Source of the DNA: Rubrivivax sp.
GTDB lineage: Bacteria > Pseudomonadota > Gammaproteobacteria > Burkholderiales > Burkholderiaceae_C
Reading direction: 5' to 3'
Assembly: GCA_016788525.1 (NCBI GenBank)
Contig: JAEUPD010000057.1
Span: forward strand, 1 to 40,138
Length of the DNA: 40,138 nt
Every line of letters begins with the position of its first letter. Position 1 is the first letter of the stretch. A program made the translations under genes and the position numbers. The notes below the pieces were generated by a model. It was not told where the DNA came from, did no database searches, and saw only the letters and a list, made by a program, of their open reading frames with translations. Positions 32,008 through 40,138 of this stretch are shown one piece after another.

Positions 32008-34632
32008 ATGAACGCTCCATCCGCCGACTCGACGCCCGCCGCCGCGGCCACCGCCCCGGGCGCGGCCGCGCCCCGCCTCGCGCCGCCGGGCTTGGCCTCG
32101 CTCGCCTGGCGCCAGACGCTGCGCGACCTGCGTGCCGGCGAGCTGCGGTTGCTCGCCGTGGCCGTGGTGCTGGCGGTGGCGGCGCTCACCGCGGTGGGCT
32201 TCTTCGCCGACCGGCTGGCCAGCGGCCTGAAGCGCGACGCCCGCCAGCTGCTGGGCGGCGACGCCGTGGTGGCCAGCGACAAGCCCACGGCTGCGGAACT
32301 CGTAGCCAAGGCGGGCGCGCTGGGGCTCGCCGGTGCGCGCATGGTCGAATTCCCGAGCATGGGCCGCGCCAGCGACGCGCAAGGTGGCGCGACGCGCCTG
32401 GTGTCGGTGAAGGCGGTGAGCCCCGGCTACCCGCTGCGCGGCCGGTTGCAGGTGCGCGACACGCCGGCGGCGCCTGTGCAGGTCACCGGCGACACGCCCG
32501 CGCCTGGCACGGTATGGGTGGATGCCGCCTTGCTGGACGCGCTGGCGCTGAAGCCCGGCGACTCGCTGCTTCTGGGCGACGCGGCCCTGAAGATCGCGCG
32601 GCTCATCGTCGTCGAGCCCGACCGCGGCGCCGGCTTCATGGTGTTCGCGCCGCGGGTGCTGATGGCCGAGGCCGACCTGCCAGCCACCGGGCTCATCCAG
32701 CCGGCCAGCCGCGTCACCTATCGCTTCGCCGTGGCCGCGCCTGGCGGGAGCTCGTTTCGTGGCGCGCAGGGCGACGAGGCCGTGCGCGAATTCGTGCAGC
32801 ACGCCGAGGAGCGCATCAAGACCGTGCCACTGCGCGGCACGCGGGTCGATTCGTTCTCCGGCGGCCGGCCCGAGATGCGCCAGACGCTGGACCGCGCCGA
32901 GCGCTTCCTGAACCTCGTGGCGCTGCTGGCGGCGCTGCTGGCCGCGGTGGCGGTGGGCATCGCCGCGCGCGATTTCGCGCAGCGCCACCTGGACGACTGC
33001 GCGATGCTGCGCGTGCTGGGGCTGGCGCAGCGGCGCATCGCGGGCGCCTACGCGATGGAGTTCGGGCTGGTGGGCCTGGTCGCCAGCGCGGTGGGTGTGG
33101 CGATGGGGTTCGCGGTGCATTTCGTCTTCGTGCTGCTGCTGGCCGGGCTGCTCGACGCGCAACTGCCGCCGGCCAGCGTGTGGCCGGCGCTGTTCGGCCT
33201 GGGTGTGGGGCTCACGCTGCTGGTGGCCTTCGGCCTGCCGCCGGTGCTGCAGCTGGCGCGCGTGCCGCCGCTGCGCGTGATCCGCCGCGATGTCGGCGGG
33301 CTCAAGGCCAGCTCGGCGCTGGTGCTGGCGGCCGGCACCGCGGGGTTCGTGGCGCTGCTCATGGCGGTGTCGGCCGACACCAAGCTCGGGCTCATCGCGG
33401 TGGGCGGCTTCGCCGGCGCGGTGGCACTCTTTGCGCTGCTCGGCTGGCTGTCGGTGAAGGTGCTGCAGCGCGCGGTGCCCGAGGCGCGCGCGCCGCGATG
33501 GCTGGTGCTGGCCACGCGCCAGGTGGCCGCGCGCCCGGCGTTCGCGGTGCTGCAGATCTCGGCGCTGGCGGTGGGCCTGCTGGCCCTGGTGCTGCTGGTG
33601 CTCTTGCGCACCGACCTCATCGCCAGCTGGCGCAAGGCGACGCCGCCCGATGCGCCCAACCGCTTCGTCATCAACGTGCAGCCCGAGCAGGGCGAGGCCT
33701 TCCGCCGCATGCTCGAAGAAGCCGGCGTCAAGCGCTACGACTGGTACCCGATGATCCGCGGCCGGCTGGTGGCCATCAACGAGCGCAACGTCACCGCGGC
33801 CGACTACGCCGACGAGCGCACCGCGCGCCTGGTGGAACGCGAGTTCAATCTCAGCCACAGCGAGGCGCTGCCGCCGCACAACCCGGTGAGTGCCGGGCGG
33901 TGGGTGGCCGGCGAGCCCGGCACGGTTTCCGTAGAGGAGGGCCTGGCGCAGACCTTCCAGCTGAAGCTGGGCGATACGCTCACCTTCGACATCGCCGGCC
34001 AGCGCGTGAGCACGCGCATCACCAGCCTGCGCAAGGTGGACTGGGGGTCGTTCCGCGTCAACTTCTTCGTCATCTACCCGGTGCGCGAGATGCCGGGGCT
34101 GCCGGTGAGCTACATCAGCGCGTTCCGCGCGCCGGCCGTGGCCGGCTTCGACAACGCGCTGACACGCGCCTTCCCGAACATCACCAACGTCGATGTGTCG
34201 GCCAGCATCTCGCAGGTGCAGCGCGTGCTCGACCAGGTCATCCGCGCCATCGAGTTCCTGTTCGGCTTCACGCTGGCGGCGGGGTTGGTGGTGCTGTTCG
34301 CCGCCGTCACTGCCACGCGCGAGGCGCGTGCGCGCGAGTTCGCGGTGATGCGTGCGATGGGCGCCGGTGCGCGGTTGCTCAAGCAGGTGCAACGCGCCGA
34401 GCTGCTGGGCGTGGGCGCGCTGGCCGGCACGCTGGCCTCGCTGGCGGCGCTGGTGGTTGGCTGGCTGCTGGCGAAGTACGCCTTCGAGTTCAGCTGGACG
34501 CCGGTGCCGTGGGTGCCGCTGGCCGGCGCCGCGGCCGGTGCCGTGCTGGCGCTGGCGGCGGGGTGGTGGGGGCTGCGCGAGGTGCTCAGGCGCCCGGTGC
34601 TGGAGACGCTGCGCCGCGCGGGCGCCGTGTAG
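32008..34632 (+). CDS. FtsX-type ABC transporter permease (YbbP-like)
   Basis: The 874-residue inner-membrane protein has the double FtsX architecture. A first helix (about 48-66) precedes a large periplasmic domain (about 67-290), then helices around 305-340, 355-400 and 405-450. A second core block follows with helices from about 505-530, a periplasmic domain, and three C-terminal helices (VQRVLDQVIRAIEFLFGFTL onward; REFAVMRAMGAGARLLKQVQ is the coupling-type segment). It resembles E. coli YbbP, which works with ATPase YbbA in envelope lipid or lipoprotein handling. No ATPase gene lies in the window. Start 32008 is the first ATG with the family N-terminus. Confidence 0.9.
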   Translation: MNAPSADSTPAAAATAPGAAAPRLAPPGLASLAWRQTLRDLRAGELRLLAVAVVLAVAALTAVGFFADRLASGLKRDARQLLGGDAVVASDKPTAAELVAKAGALGLAGARMVEFPSMGRASDAQGGATRLVSVKAVSPGYPLRGRLQVRDTPAAPVQVTGDTPAPGTVWVDAALLDALALKPGDSLLLGDAALKIARLIVVEPDRGAGFMVFAPRVLMAEADLPATGLIQPASRVTYRFAVAAPGGSSFRGAQGDEAVREFVQHAEERIKTVPLRGTRVDSFSGGRPEMRQTLDRAERFLNLVALLAALLAAVAVGIAARDFAQRHLDDCAMLRVLGLAQRRIAGAYAMEFGLVGLVASAVGVAMGFAVHFVFVLLLAGLLDAQLPPASVWPALFGLGVGLTLLVAFGLPPVLQLARVPPLRVIRRDVGGLKASSALVLAAGTAGFVALLMAVSADTKLGLIAVGGFAGAVALFALLGWLSVKVLQRAVPEARAPRWLVLATRQVAARPAFAVLQISALAVGLLALVLLVLLRTDLIASWRKATPPDAPNRFVINVQPEQGEAFRRMLEEAGVKRYDWYPMIRGRLVAINERNVTAADYADERTARLVEREFNLSHSEALPPHNPVSAGRWVAGEPGTVSVEEGLAQTFQLKLGDTLTFDIAGQRVSTRITSLRKVDWGSFRVNFFVIYPVREMPGLPVSYISAFRAPAVAGFDNALTRAFPNITNVDVSASISQVQRVLDQVIRAIEFLFGFTLAAGLVVLFAAVTATREARAREFAVMRAMGAGARLLKQVQRAELLGVGALAGTLASLAALVVGWLLAKYAFEFSWTPVPWVPLAGAAAGAVLALAAGWWGLREVLRRPVLETLRRAGAV

Positions 34633-34664
34633 TGGTGTCGTCGTACTCCGCTGGAGGGCGGCGG

Positions 34665-34779
34665 GATCGGGCCGACGGGGTGCCCTGCACTGCTCATGTC
34701 CTTTTTCGAGTGCCCAGTCTTGCTGGTCACTCGAATGCATCCTTTACTTCGCTGTGCAGGGCTCCCCGTCGGCCCGATC
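34665..34779 (+). repeat. Cruciform repeat unit C (type 1) of the composite element
   Basis: The outer arms 34665-34690 (GATCGGGCCGACGGGG then TGCCCTGCAC) and 34754-34779 pair at 25 of 26 positions. The central hairpin 34707-34733 is CGAGTGCCCAGT, loop CTT, GCTGGTCACTCG. Its reverse complement aligns along its length with unit B. It starts 32 bases after the permease stop codon, in the gap between convergent genes. The sequence between it and the permease gene shows nothing else. Confidence 0.85.
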
Positions 34780-34829
34780 CGGCACGCGCTGCGGTGTACG
34801 AGCGCACGGCGACCGCAGCGGTTCGGCCC

Positions 34830-34942
34830 GCCAGGGCCGCCGGGTGGCCGGCTCAGCGAGGCAAAGGGCGCATTCGAGTGCCCTGCGCAGCAGGGCAGTC
34901 GAAAGTGGACACGAGCAGAGCCGACCACCCGGCGGCCTTGGC
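34830..34942 (+). repeat. Cruciform repeat unit D (type 2) of the composite element
   Basis: The outer arms 34830-34854 (GCCAGGGCCGCCGGG then TGGCCGGCTC) and 34918-34942 pair at 23 of 25 positions. The central hairpin 34875-34901 is CGAGTGCCCTGC, loop GCA, GCAGGGCAGTCG, with an extra mismatch in the outer stem. It corresponds to the reverse complement of unit A. The 50-bp linker between C and D (34780-34829, with CGGCACGCGCT and GTACGAGCGC) matches the A-B linker in inverted orientation. Bases 34920-34950 recur exactly at 6700-6730. Confidence 0.85.
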
Positions 34943-35032
34943 GCGCCACCACCTCTCGGCCCGCACTGGGCAGCGAAGCCCTGCGCGTCAGAGAGTTGCT
35001 GTTCGCGTTCCTCGAACGGCAGTCGTGCGTCT

Positions 35033-35062
35033 CAAGTTGATCCGGCTGCGCCGGGCAACTTG
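35033..35062. terminator. Hairpin between convergent permease and MCP genes
   Basis: CAAGTTG (35033-35039) pairs with CAACTTG (35056-35062). Inside, CCGGC pairs with GCCGG around a TGC loop, with a small internal bulge. It lies 45 bases beyond the MCP stop codon, between two convergent genes, so it could slow or end transcription from both sides. No T-run follows on either strand. Confidence 0.35.
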
Positions 35063-35107
35063 AATACCCGCGGGGGGCGGGCCGAGCTGGCCCGGCCCTG
35101 AGGGCAC

Positions 35108-36919
35108 TCAGAACTCGAGCCAGTCGTCGGCCGCTGCGCCCGCGGCCGTGGCGGCTGCAGCTGACGCGGCGGTTGCCACGGCCGGTGCTGGGGCTGCGGC
35201 CTTGGGCGGCGATGTCGCTGGCGCGGCCGCGGCGGTGCGCGCAGCGGGTGCGGCAGTGGCCGCCGCCCGGGCGCGTTGCACCACGGCCGCGGCCGCCGGC
35301 GCCGCCGGCCCGCCGGCGCGCGGCGATGCGGCCACTGCGGTGGCAGGGGCGCTTGGTGCGACACCGGGCTTGTCGCTGCCGGCGCCCGGTTCGGCGACCT
35401 GGAAGCGGGCCGTCACGTCGGCCAGCCGGCGCGCCTGCTGCTCCAGCGAGTCGGCGGCCATGGCGTTGGCCTGCACGAGGTTGGAGTCCTGCCGCGTGGC
35501 ATCTTCCAGCCGCGTGACCGCGGTGTTCACCTCGTGGATGCCGCGGCTTTGCTCGGCCGCGGCGGCGCTGATCTCGCCGATGATCCGGCTCACCTGCTGC
35601 ACGGCGGCCACGATCTCGTCCATCGTGCGGCCGGCGTCGGACACCAGCCGGGCGCCGGCGTCCACGCGTTCCACACTGGCGCCGATGAGCGACTTGATCT
35701 CGCGCGCGGCCGTGGCCGAGCGCTGGGCCAGCGAGCGCACTTCACCGGCCACCACGGCGAAGCCGCGGCCCTGCTCGCCGGCCCGCGCCGCCTCCACCGC
35801 CGCGTTCAGCGCGAGGATGTTGGTCTGGAACGCGATGCCGTCGATGGTGCCGATGATGTCGCCGATGCGGCGTGAGCTGGTGTTGATGCTGTCCATCGTC
35901 GAGACCACCTCGGCCACCACGCGCCCACCGCGCTCGGCCACCTGGGCGGCGCCGGCGGCCAGGCGGTCGGCCTGCTGCGCCGAGTCGGCGGTCACGCTGA
36001 CGGTCTGCGACAGCTGCGCCATCGAGCTGGCGGTCTGCTCCAGCGCACCGGCGTTGTCCAGCGTACGCTGGCTGAGGTGGCCCGTGCCCGCGGCGATCTG
36101 GCTGGAGGCGCTGGCGATGCTGTGCGAGGCGCTGCGCACGGTCTGCAGCGACTCGTTGAGCTGCTGCACCATGCGGTCGAGCGCGCGCGAGAGGTCGCCC
36201 AGCTCGTCTTCGCGGCGGCTGTTGGCGCGCGCCTGCAGGTCGCCTTCGGCCACGCGCTGGCTCAAGTCCACCGCCTCGGACAGGCTGCGCACGATGCGCC
36301 GCTGCATGCGCCAGGTGGCCCACAGGCTGGCGCCGGCTGTCAGCCCCAGCAGCAGCGCCAGCACGGCGGTGTTGCGGCGGTGCTCGGCCTGCATCGCGTT
36401 GGCGCGTGCCTGGGCGCGGCCGTCGATCAGCCCGGCCAGCGCGACCAGTTCCTTGTCCAGCGCCGCGTAGCTGTGCTCGGCCGCCTTCATGGCGCCCAGG
36501 CCGACGTTGGGGTCCATCGTCGACAGGTCGATCGCCTTGTCGGCTTGCCGGCGGTACTGCTCGATCAGCTTCAGCGCGGCGGCGTGGTGCACACCGGCCT
36601 GCCCGTCGAGCTGGGAGCCGTCGACTTTCAGGCGCGCGGCGGCGGCGCCGGACTGGCGCTCGATGTCGGCGCGCACCGCCTTCACGGCCGGCTCGTCGAG
36701 CGAGCTCATGATGGCCAGCGTGCGGTACACGGTGGCGCGCACCTGCATCAGTTGCTCGCGCCCGGCGGCCATCTGCCGCGACTGCGCGGCGTTGTCGCCG
36801 GCCACCTGCGCGGCCTGGTCCAGGCCGGCGACACCCAGCCAGGCGAGGCCGCCAGTGGCCAGCAGCGCGACCCCGGCCACGACCAGTGGCGGGATCAGCA
36901 ACTTGATGCCGATCTTCAT
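35108..36919 (-). CDS. Methyl-accepting chemotaxis protein with CheR-tether pentapeptide
   Basis: This 603-residue chemoreceptor has TM1 at 6-27, a periplasmic four-helix-type sensor (about 30-182), TM2 at 184-204, HAMP at about 205-258, and a long cytoplasmic coiled coil. The hairpin tip that binds CheA/CheW is at about 354-395 ([20 protein letters not shown], then [17 protein letters not shown]). After about residue 500 comes an Ala/Pro-rich tether of about 95 residues ending in DDWLEF, which fits the xWxxF motif that docks CheR or CheB. It lies 55 bases downstream of the Cache gene, in the chemotaxis cluster. The ligand is unknown. Confidence 0.94.
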   Translation of the reverse strand: MKIGIKLLIPPLVVAGVALLATGGLAWLGVAGLDQAAQVAGDNAAQSRQMAAGREQLMQVRATVYRTLAIMSSLDEPAVKAVRADIERQSGAAAARLKVDGSQLDGQAGVHHAAALKLIEQYRRQADKAIDLSTMDPNVGLGAMKAAEHSYAALDKELVALAGLIDGRAQARANAMQAEHRRNTAVLALLLGLTAGASLWATWRMQRRIVRSLSEAVDLSQRVAEGDLQARANSRREDELGDLSRALDRMVQQLNESLQTVRSASHSIASASSQIAAGTGHLSQRTLDNAGALEQTASSMAQLSQTVSVTADSAQQADRLAAGAAQVAERGGRVVAEVVSTMDSINTSSRRIGDIIGTIDGIAFQTNILALNAAVEAARAGEQGRGFAVVAGEVRSLAQRSATAAREIKSLIGASVERVDAGARLVSDAGRTMDEIVAAVQQVSRIIGEISAAAAEQSRGIHEVNTAVTRLEDATRQDSNLVQANAMAADSLEQQARRLADVTARFQVAEPGAGSDKPGVAPSAPATAVAASPRAGGPAAPAAAAVVQRARAAATAAPAARTAAAAPATSPPKAAAPAPAVATAASAAAATAAGAAADDWLEF

Positions 36920-36974
36920 CGCGTGTTTCCTCCGGCCGGCGGCCAGGGCGGCCGGCGCATGGCCCGGGCGGGCT

Positions 36975-37430
36975 TCAACGGTAGATGCCGCCGCACACCG
37001 CCGTCTCGCCCAGCTTCTCGCAGTACATCAGCTTGGGTTCGATCTTCTTGCTCACCGGGTTGGCGAACTTGTACTCCTGCCACACGCCCGTGGGCGTGGC
37101 GCGCACCAGCGACACGCGCTCCTTGACGAAGTACTTGCCGTCGATGTCGGTGAGGTCGATCAGGTCGCGGCCGACCTGCTTCTCGTTGGCGCCGTGCGCA
37201 AGGCACTTGCCGTCCAGGCCGTAGACCACGAGATACAGGTCGCGGTCGACGAACTGGCCTTTCTTGTTGCTGATCTCGGCGTAGCCCTTCTCGACGCCGT
37301 TGGCCTTGATGAAGGCGACGCCCTTCCTGACCATGGCCACGGCGTCGTCCTTGCCGGCCACGCTGGCGGCGGCGGCATGGGTGGCGACGAAGGCGAGCGA
37401 GATGCTGGCAAGCAGTGCGGTGAGTTTCAT
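36975..37430 (-). CDS. Secreted single-Cache-domain protein
   Basis: This 151-residue protein has a Sec signal peptide ([20 protein letters not shown], cleavage near AAA-S). It is then almost wholly one small Cache domain: [70 protein letters not shown] and [11 protein letters not shown]. Such domains are usually the sensor part of receptors; here the domain is free in the periplasm, with no membrane anchor. Cys residues near the end (YCEKLG, AVCGG) and in KCLAHG may form disulfides. Between cheW and an MCP gene it may present a ligand to that receptor; this is inference. Stand-alone Cache proteins do occur in Burkholderiales. Confidence 0.85.
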   Translation of the reverse strand: MKLTALLASISLAFVATHAAAASVAGKDDAVAMVRKGVAFIKANGVEKGYAEISNKKGQFVDRDLYLVVYGLDGKCLAHGANEKQVGRDLIDLTDIDGKYFVKERVSLVRATPTGVWQEYKFANPVSKKIEPKLMYCEKLGETAVCGGIYR

Positions 37431-37486
37431 GGCGGGGGTTCCTGTCGGTGCGGTGGGGAAGAAGTCGGCCTGTCGTGGGTGGAGGG

Positions 37487-37510
37487 CGCCGCTGCCCGCG
37501 GGCAGCGGCG
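37487..37510. other. Perfect 24-bp palindrome between cheW and the Cache gene
   Basis: The sequence CGCCGCTGCCCG is followed at once by its own reverse complement, giving a perfect 24-bp palindrome from 37487 to 37510. It begins 11 bases after the cheW stop codon on the minus strand. It could form a very stable RNA hairpin or be a dimeric protein site. No T-run follows, so it is more likely an mRNA-processing or attenuation element than a full terminator. Confidence 0.6.
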
Positions 37511-37521
37511 GCCCGCCCGGA

Positions 37522-38097
37522 CTACTGCATGAGGCCCATGTCGGCGCTGCTCATCAGCGCCTCGATGTCCATCAGGATCAGCATGCGTTCGCTTTCGCTG
37601 CCGCCCTGGCCGGTGGTCACCGTGCCGATGCCGGTGATGAACGACGAGTCGACGCTGGAGTGCAGGGAGGGCGCGGGCTTGACCTGATCCTTCTGCAGCT
37701 CGAGCACGTCGCTGACCGAATCGACGACGGCGCCGACGACGCGGCCGCGCACGTTGAGCACCACCACCACCGTGAAGGTGTTGTATTCGGCGCTCGGGCA
37801 GCCCAGCTTCAGGCGCAGGTCGACGATGGGGACGATGACGCCGCGCAGGTTGACCACGCCCTTGATGAACTCGGGCACGTTGGCGATGCGCGTGGGCTGT
37901 TCGTACGAACGGATCTCCTGCACGCGCAGGATGTCGATGCCGTACTCCTCGGCCCCCAGGCGGAAGGTCAGGAACTCGCCGCCGTGCGTGTTGCCTTGGC
38001 TGGCCGGGTCCGGGCCGGCCAGGCCGCCGGCCTGGCGGGCGGCGCCGGGCGAATCGGCGCGGTGGGCGGTACGGGGGGCTTCGGCGATCAGGCTCAT
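37522..38097 (-). CDS. cheW: Chemotaxis coupling protein CheW
   Basis: CheW links chemoreceptors to the kinase CheA. The 191-residue protein has a variable N-terminal leader of about 38 residues (Ala/Pro/Gly-rich) and then the CheW fold: FLTFRLGAEEYGIDILRVQE, PEFIKGVVNLRGVIVPIVDL, VGAVVDSVSDVLEL and the SSFITGIGTV region. It lies 135 bases downstream of the MCP gene at 38233 and 91 bases upstream of the Cache gene. The C-terminus adds DIEALMSSADMGLMQ. Identification is secure. Confidence 0.96.
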   Translation of the reverse strand: MSLIAEAPRTAHRADSPGAARQAGGLAGPDPASQGNTHGGEFLTFRLGAEEYGIDILRVQEIRSYEQPTRIANVPEFIKGVVNLRGVIVPIVDLRLKLGCPSAEYNTFTVVVVLNVRGRVVGAVVDSVSDVLELQKDQVKPAPSLHSSVDSSFITGIGTVTTGQGGSESERMLILMDIEALMSSADMGLMQ

Positions 38098-38232
38098 GGC
38101 GGGATCCTCGTCGTGGGGTCGGGGCTTCGTCTGGATATCGGCCAGCGGGCGCGGGGGCTGAAGCGCGCCGGGGGGTGGGGGAGGGCGCAGGGGTCGGTGG
38201 CTGCGGCCGGTGCGCGCCAGGGTGCGTCGGCC

Positions 38233-39981
38233 CTAGAAGGACTGCCAGTCGTCGCCGGGCGCGGCGCCAGTGGCGGCTGCCACTGCCGTCGTCGCGGCGG
38301 CGGCAGCCACCGCGGCCGGGGCGGCCAGGGGCTGGCGCGCGCGGTCGATCACCTGGGCGGCCAGGCGCCGCGGCGCCGCGGTGGGCACGGGCGCCGCGGT
38401 GACCAGCGCCGTGGCCGAGCCGGTGACCTTGAACGCGCTCACCAGTTCGGCGAGCTGGCGCGACTGCTCCTTGAGCGATTCGGCGGCGGCGGCGCTTTGC
38501 TCCACCAGCGCCGCATTCTGCTGAGTGGCCTGGTCGAGCTGGCCGACCGTGCTGCTGACCTGCTGCACGCCCTGGCTCTGCTCGGCGGCCGCGGCGCTGA
38601 TCTCGGCGATGATGTCGGTCACGCGCTGCACGCTGGTGACGATCTCGCTCATCGTCGTGCCGGCATCGGCCACCAGGCGAGAACCCGACTCGACCTTCTC
38701 GACGCTGCCGCCGATCAGGCTCTTGATCTCGCGGGCGGCCTCGGCGCTGCGCTGGGCGAGGCTGCGCACCTCGCCGGCCACTACCGCGAAGCCGCGGCCC
38801 TGCTCGCCGGCGCGGGCCGCCTCCACGGCGGCGTTGAGCGCCAGGATGTTGGTCTGGAACGCAATGCCGTCGATGGTGCCGATGATGTCGGCGATCTTGC
38901 GCGAGCTGGCGCTGATCTCGTCCATGGTGGCCACGACCTGCGAGACGACCTCCCCGCCACGCTGCGCCACGCTGCTGGCCGAGCTGGCGAGCTGGTTGGC
39001 GGTGCGCGCCGACTGCGCGGTCTGGTTGACGGTGGCGGTGAGTTCGGTCAGCGCGCTGGCCGCTTGCTGCAGGTTGCCCGCGGTCTGCTCGGTGCGCTGC
39101 GACAGGTCGGCATTGCCCGAGGCCACTTCCAGGCTCGCCGCCTGCAGGCTGCCCGAGGCACCGTGCAGCCGGCCGACCAGCTGGGCGAGGCCCCCTTGCA
39201 TCTGGTGCAACGCCTCCAGCAACTCGGCCGGTTCGTCGTGGCCGGAGGCCTCGATCTCCCGCGTCAGGTCGCCGCCGGCGATGGCCTGCGCCGCGGCGCG
39301 TGCCTGGGCGATCGGGGCGGTGATCGAGCGCGAGTTCAGCAGCGTCAACGGGGTGACGATGAGGACCACCAGCACCACCACGGCGCCGAGCGCCGCGAGC
39401 AGGCGGGTCATCGTGGCGTCGAAGTCGCCACGTGTCTGGGCGACCTCGGCGCGCACGATCTTGTGGATGCGGGCCACCAGGGCCTCGGCGGCGGCGATGT
39501 CGGCCTTCGGCCGCTCGAGCATGCGGTCGGCGGCGCGCGAGTTGTCGTAGTTGCCCTTCTGGATGTTCTGCAGCACCGGCTCGACACCCTGGCGGTAGGC
39601 GGCCAGCCGCTCGATGGCCTGGCGCGCCAGCGCGTTGTCCTCGTCGTCGTCTCCTTCGAGCAGGCCCTCCAGCGCCTTGCGCGTGGTGTCGATGCTGCGC
39701 ACCCACTGTTCGCGCAGCTTGCCCACGGTGGCGCCGTCCTCGTAGTCGATCAGCATCTGCTTTTCGGCCAGACGCACGGCGGCCAGCTCGGCCCGCACGA
39801 GCGAAACGCTCTCGAGTTCATGCACCGAGTGCCCCATGAACTCGTTGTTCAGCTGGCGGATCTGCACGCCGGCCAGCAGCGCGGCGCCGCCGATCAGCAG
39901 GAACAGGCCCAGCACCATGACGATGGCCCCGAGCATGCGCGTGCGCACCGTGAAGCGGCGCATCAACGACATCGTGATCAT
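38233..39981 (-). CDS. Methyl-accepting chemotaxis protein, 4HB type, with CheR-tether pentapeptide
   Basis: This 582-residue chemoreceptor has TM1 at about 17-37, a four-helix-bundle periplasmic sensor (about 40-193, with an acidic EGDDDEDN loop near 110-116), TM2 at 194-215, and HAMP at about 216-270. The cytoplasmic signalling domain has its tip at about 365-413 ([37 protein letters not shown]), nearly identical to the other MCP here. A tether rich in Ala follows from about 525 and ends in DDWQSF, an xWxxF-type CheR-docking end. It sits directly after cheA and before cheW. Starts at the first, fourth or seventh codon (all ATG) are possible. Confidence 0.94.
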   Translation of the reverse strand: MITMSLMRRFTVRTRMLGAIVMVLGLFLLIGGAALLAGVQIRQLNNEFMGHSVHELESVSLVRAELAAVRLAEKQMLIDYEDGATVGKLREQWVRSIDTTRKALEGLLEGDDDEDNALARQAIERLAAYRQGVEPVLQNIQKGNYDNSRAADRMLERPKADIAAAEALVARIHKIVRAEVAQTRGDFDATMTRLLAALGAVVVLVVLIVTPLTLLNSRSITAPIAQARAAAQAIAGGDLTREIEASGHDEPAELLEALHQMQGGLAQLVGRLHGASGSLQAASLEVASGNADLSQRTEQTAGNLQQAASALTELTATVNQTAQSARTANQLASSASSVAQRGGEVVSQVVATMDEISASSRKIADIIGTIDGIAFQTNILALNAAVEAARAGEQGRGFAVVAGEVRSLAQRSAEAAREIKSLIGGSVEKVESGSRLVADAGTTMSEIVTSVQRVTDIIAEISAAAAEQSQGVQQVSSTVGQLDQATQQNAALVEQSAAAAESLKEQSRQLAELVSAFKVTGSATALVTAAPVPTAAPRRLAAQVIDRARQPLAAPAAVAAAAATTAVAAATGAAPGDDWQSF

Positions 39982-40015
39982 TCTTCGCTCCCTGTGGCCG
40001 GCGGACGGCGGCGCC

Positions 40016-40138
40016 TCAATGGCGCGAACGGCGCACCAGCGCGCCGATGTCGAGGATCAGCGCGACCCGCCCGTCCCCGAGGATGGTGGCGCCCGAGACG
40101 TCGGGCACCTTGCGGTAGTTGGCCTCGAGGTTCTTCAC
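40016..40138 (-). CDS. cheA: Chemotaxis histidine kinase CheA, C-terminal 40 codons only
   Basis: The minus strand encodes [20 protein letters not shown], then [20 protein letters not shown] and a TGA stop. This is the end of the CheW-like regulatory domain of CheA, where the [16 protein letters not shown] stretch is highly conserved. The gene continues beyond the right edge of the window. The MCP gene at 39981 starts 34 bases after this stop, so they are very likely in one operon. Confidence 0.93.
   Translation of the reverse strand: MKNLEANYRKVPDVSGATILGDGRVALILDIGALVRRSRH

Noticed and set aside
31479-35063. Plus-strand open frame of 1194 codons and minus-strand frame of 993 codons over the permease region
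   Set aside because: The FtsX-type permease in the third frame has clear membrane helices and family motifs. The other two are low-complexity Arg/Ala- or His/Gln-rich shadows.
34633-35107. Small protein genes in the permease-MCP gap
   Set aside because: The open frames here run through the repeat arms and hairpins, lack a plausible ribosome-binding site, and have no recognisable similarity.

Overview
The window is about 70% G+C and gene-dense. It reads as a chromosomal segment of a betaproteobacterium of the order Burkholderiales, probably the Rubrivivax/Leptothrix/Piscinibacter group. This assignment is inferred from gene content: four Bug-family (TctC-type) periplasmic binding proteins, a ttcA / pteridine-reductase-like SDR / MidA-type methyltransferase block, a cca / NDUFA9-like / lytic-transglycosylase / 5-formyl-THF cyclo-ligase block, and a Burkholderiales-type chemotaxis cluster. 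No rRNA, tRNA, CRISPR array, transposase or phage gene was recognised.

Layout. 1-507: intergenic repeats, namely an inverted-repeat element and a 5-bp tandem array. 508-3919 (minus): DUF4136 lipoprotein, ttcA, a GNAT acetyltransferase and a PTR1/FolM-like reductase. 3931-6675 (plus): MidA-like methyltransferase, DUF2905 protein and an FHA-EAL signalling protein. 6676-7002: a second copy of the first repeat family. 7003-14940 (minus): zinc-ribbon membrane protein, CCA-adding enzyme with an eroded HD domain, GST, NDUFA9-like protein, soluble lytic transglycosylase with a minisatellite-encoded insert, LysR regulator and TfoX-like protein. 15047-17245: 5-formyl-THF cyclo-ligase (plus) converging on an MFS_3 exporter (minus). 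17314-25158 (minus): a catabolic/uptake block with PaaZ, an aldehyde dehydrogenase and four orphan Bug binding proteins. 25379-27782: a wax ester synthase/DGAT converging on an alpha/beta hydrolase, with overlapping 3' ends. 28285-30647: ligBA (class III extradiol dioxygenase) divergent from a LysR regulator. 30604-31841: an orphan HicA-like protein and a YgiD-type dioxygenase. 32008-34632: an FtsX-type permease. 35108-40138 (minus): the distal part of a chemotaxis operon (cheA 3' end, MCP, cheW, secreted Cache protein, MCP).

The most unusual structure is non-coding. A composite element of about 275 bp occurs twice in opposite orientation, at 27930-28202 and 34665-34942. Each copy holds two cruciform-like units of about 112 bp, separated by a related linker of about 50 bp. 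Each unit has outer arms of 23-26 bp that pair at 92-100%, and a central 27-nt hairpin. The arms differ between units and copies while keeping complementarity, which suggests selection on structure or a mobile, hairpin-forming repeat. A 31-bp piece of one arm recurs exactly at 6700-6730, next to the other repeat family.

Metabolically the window suggests an organism that uses aromatic and organic acids (LigAB, PaaZ, ALDH, Bug proteins), may make storage lipid (WS/DGAT), and has methyl-accepting chemotaxis with CheR-tethered receptors.
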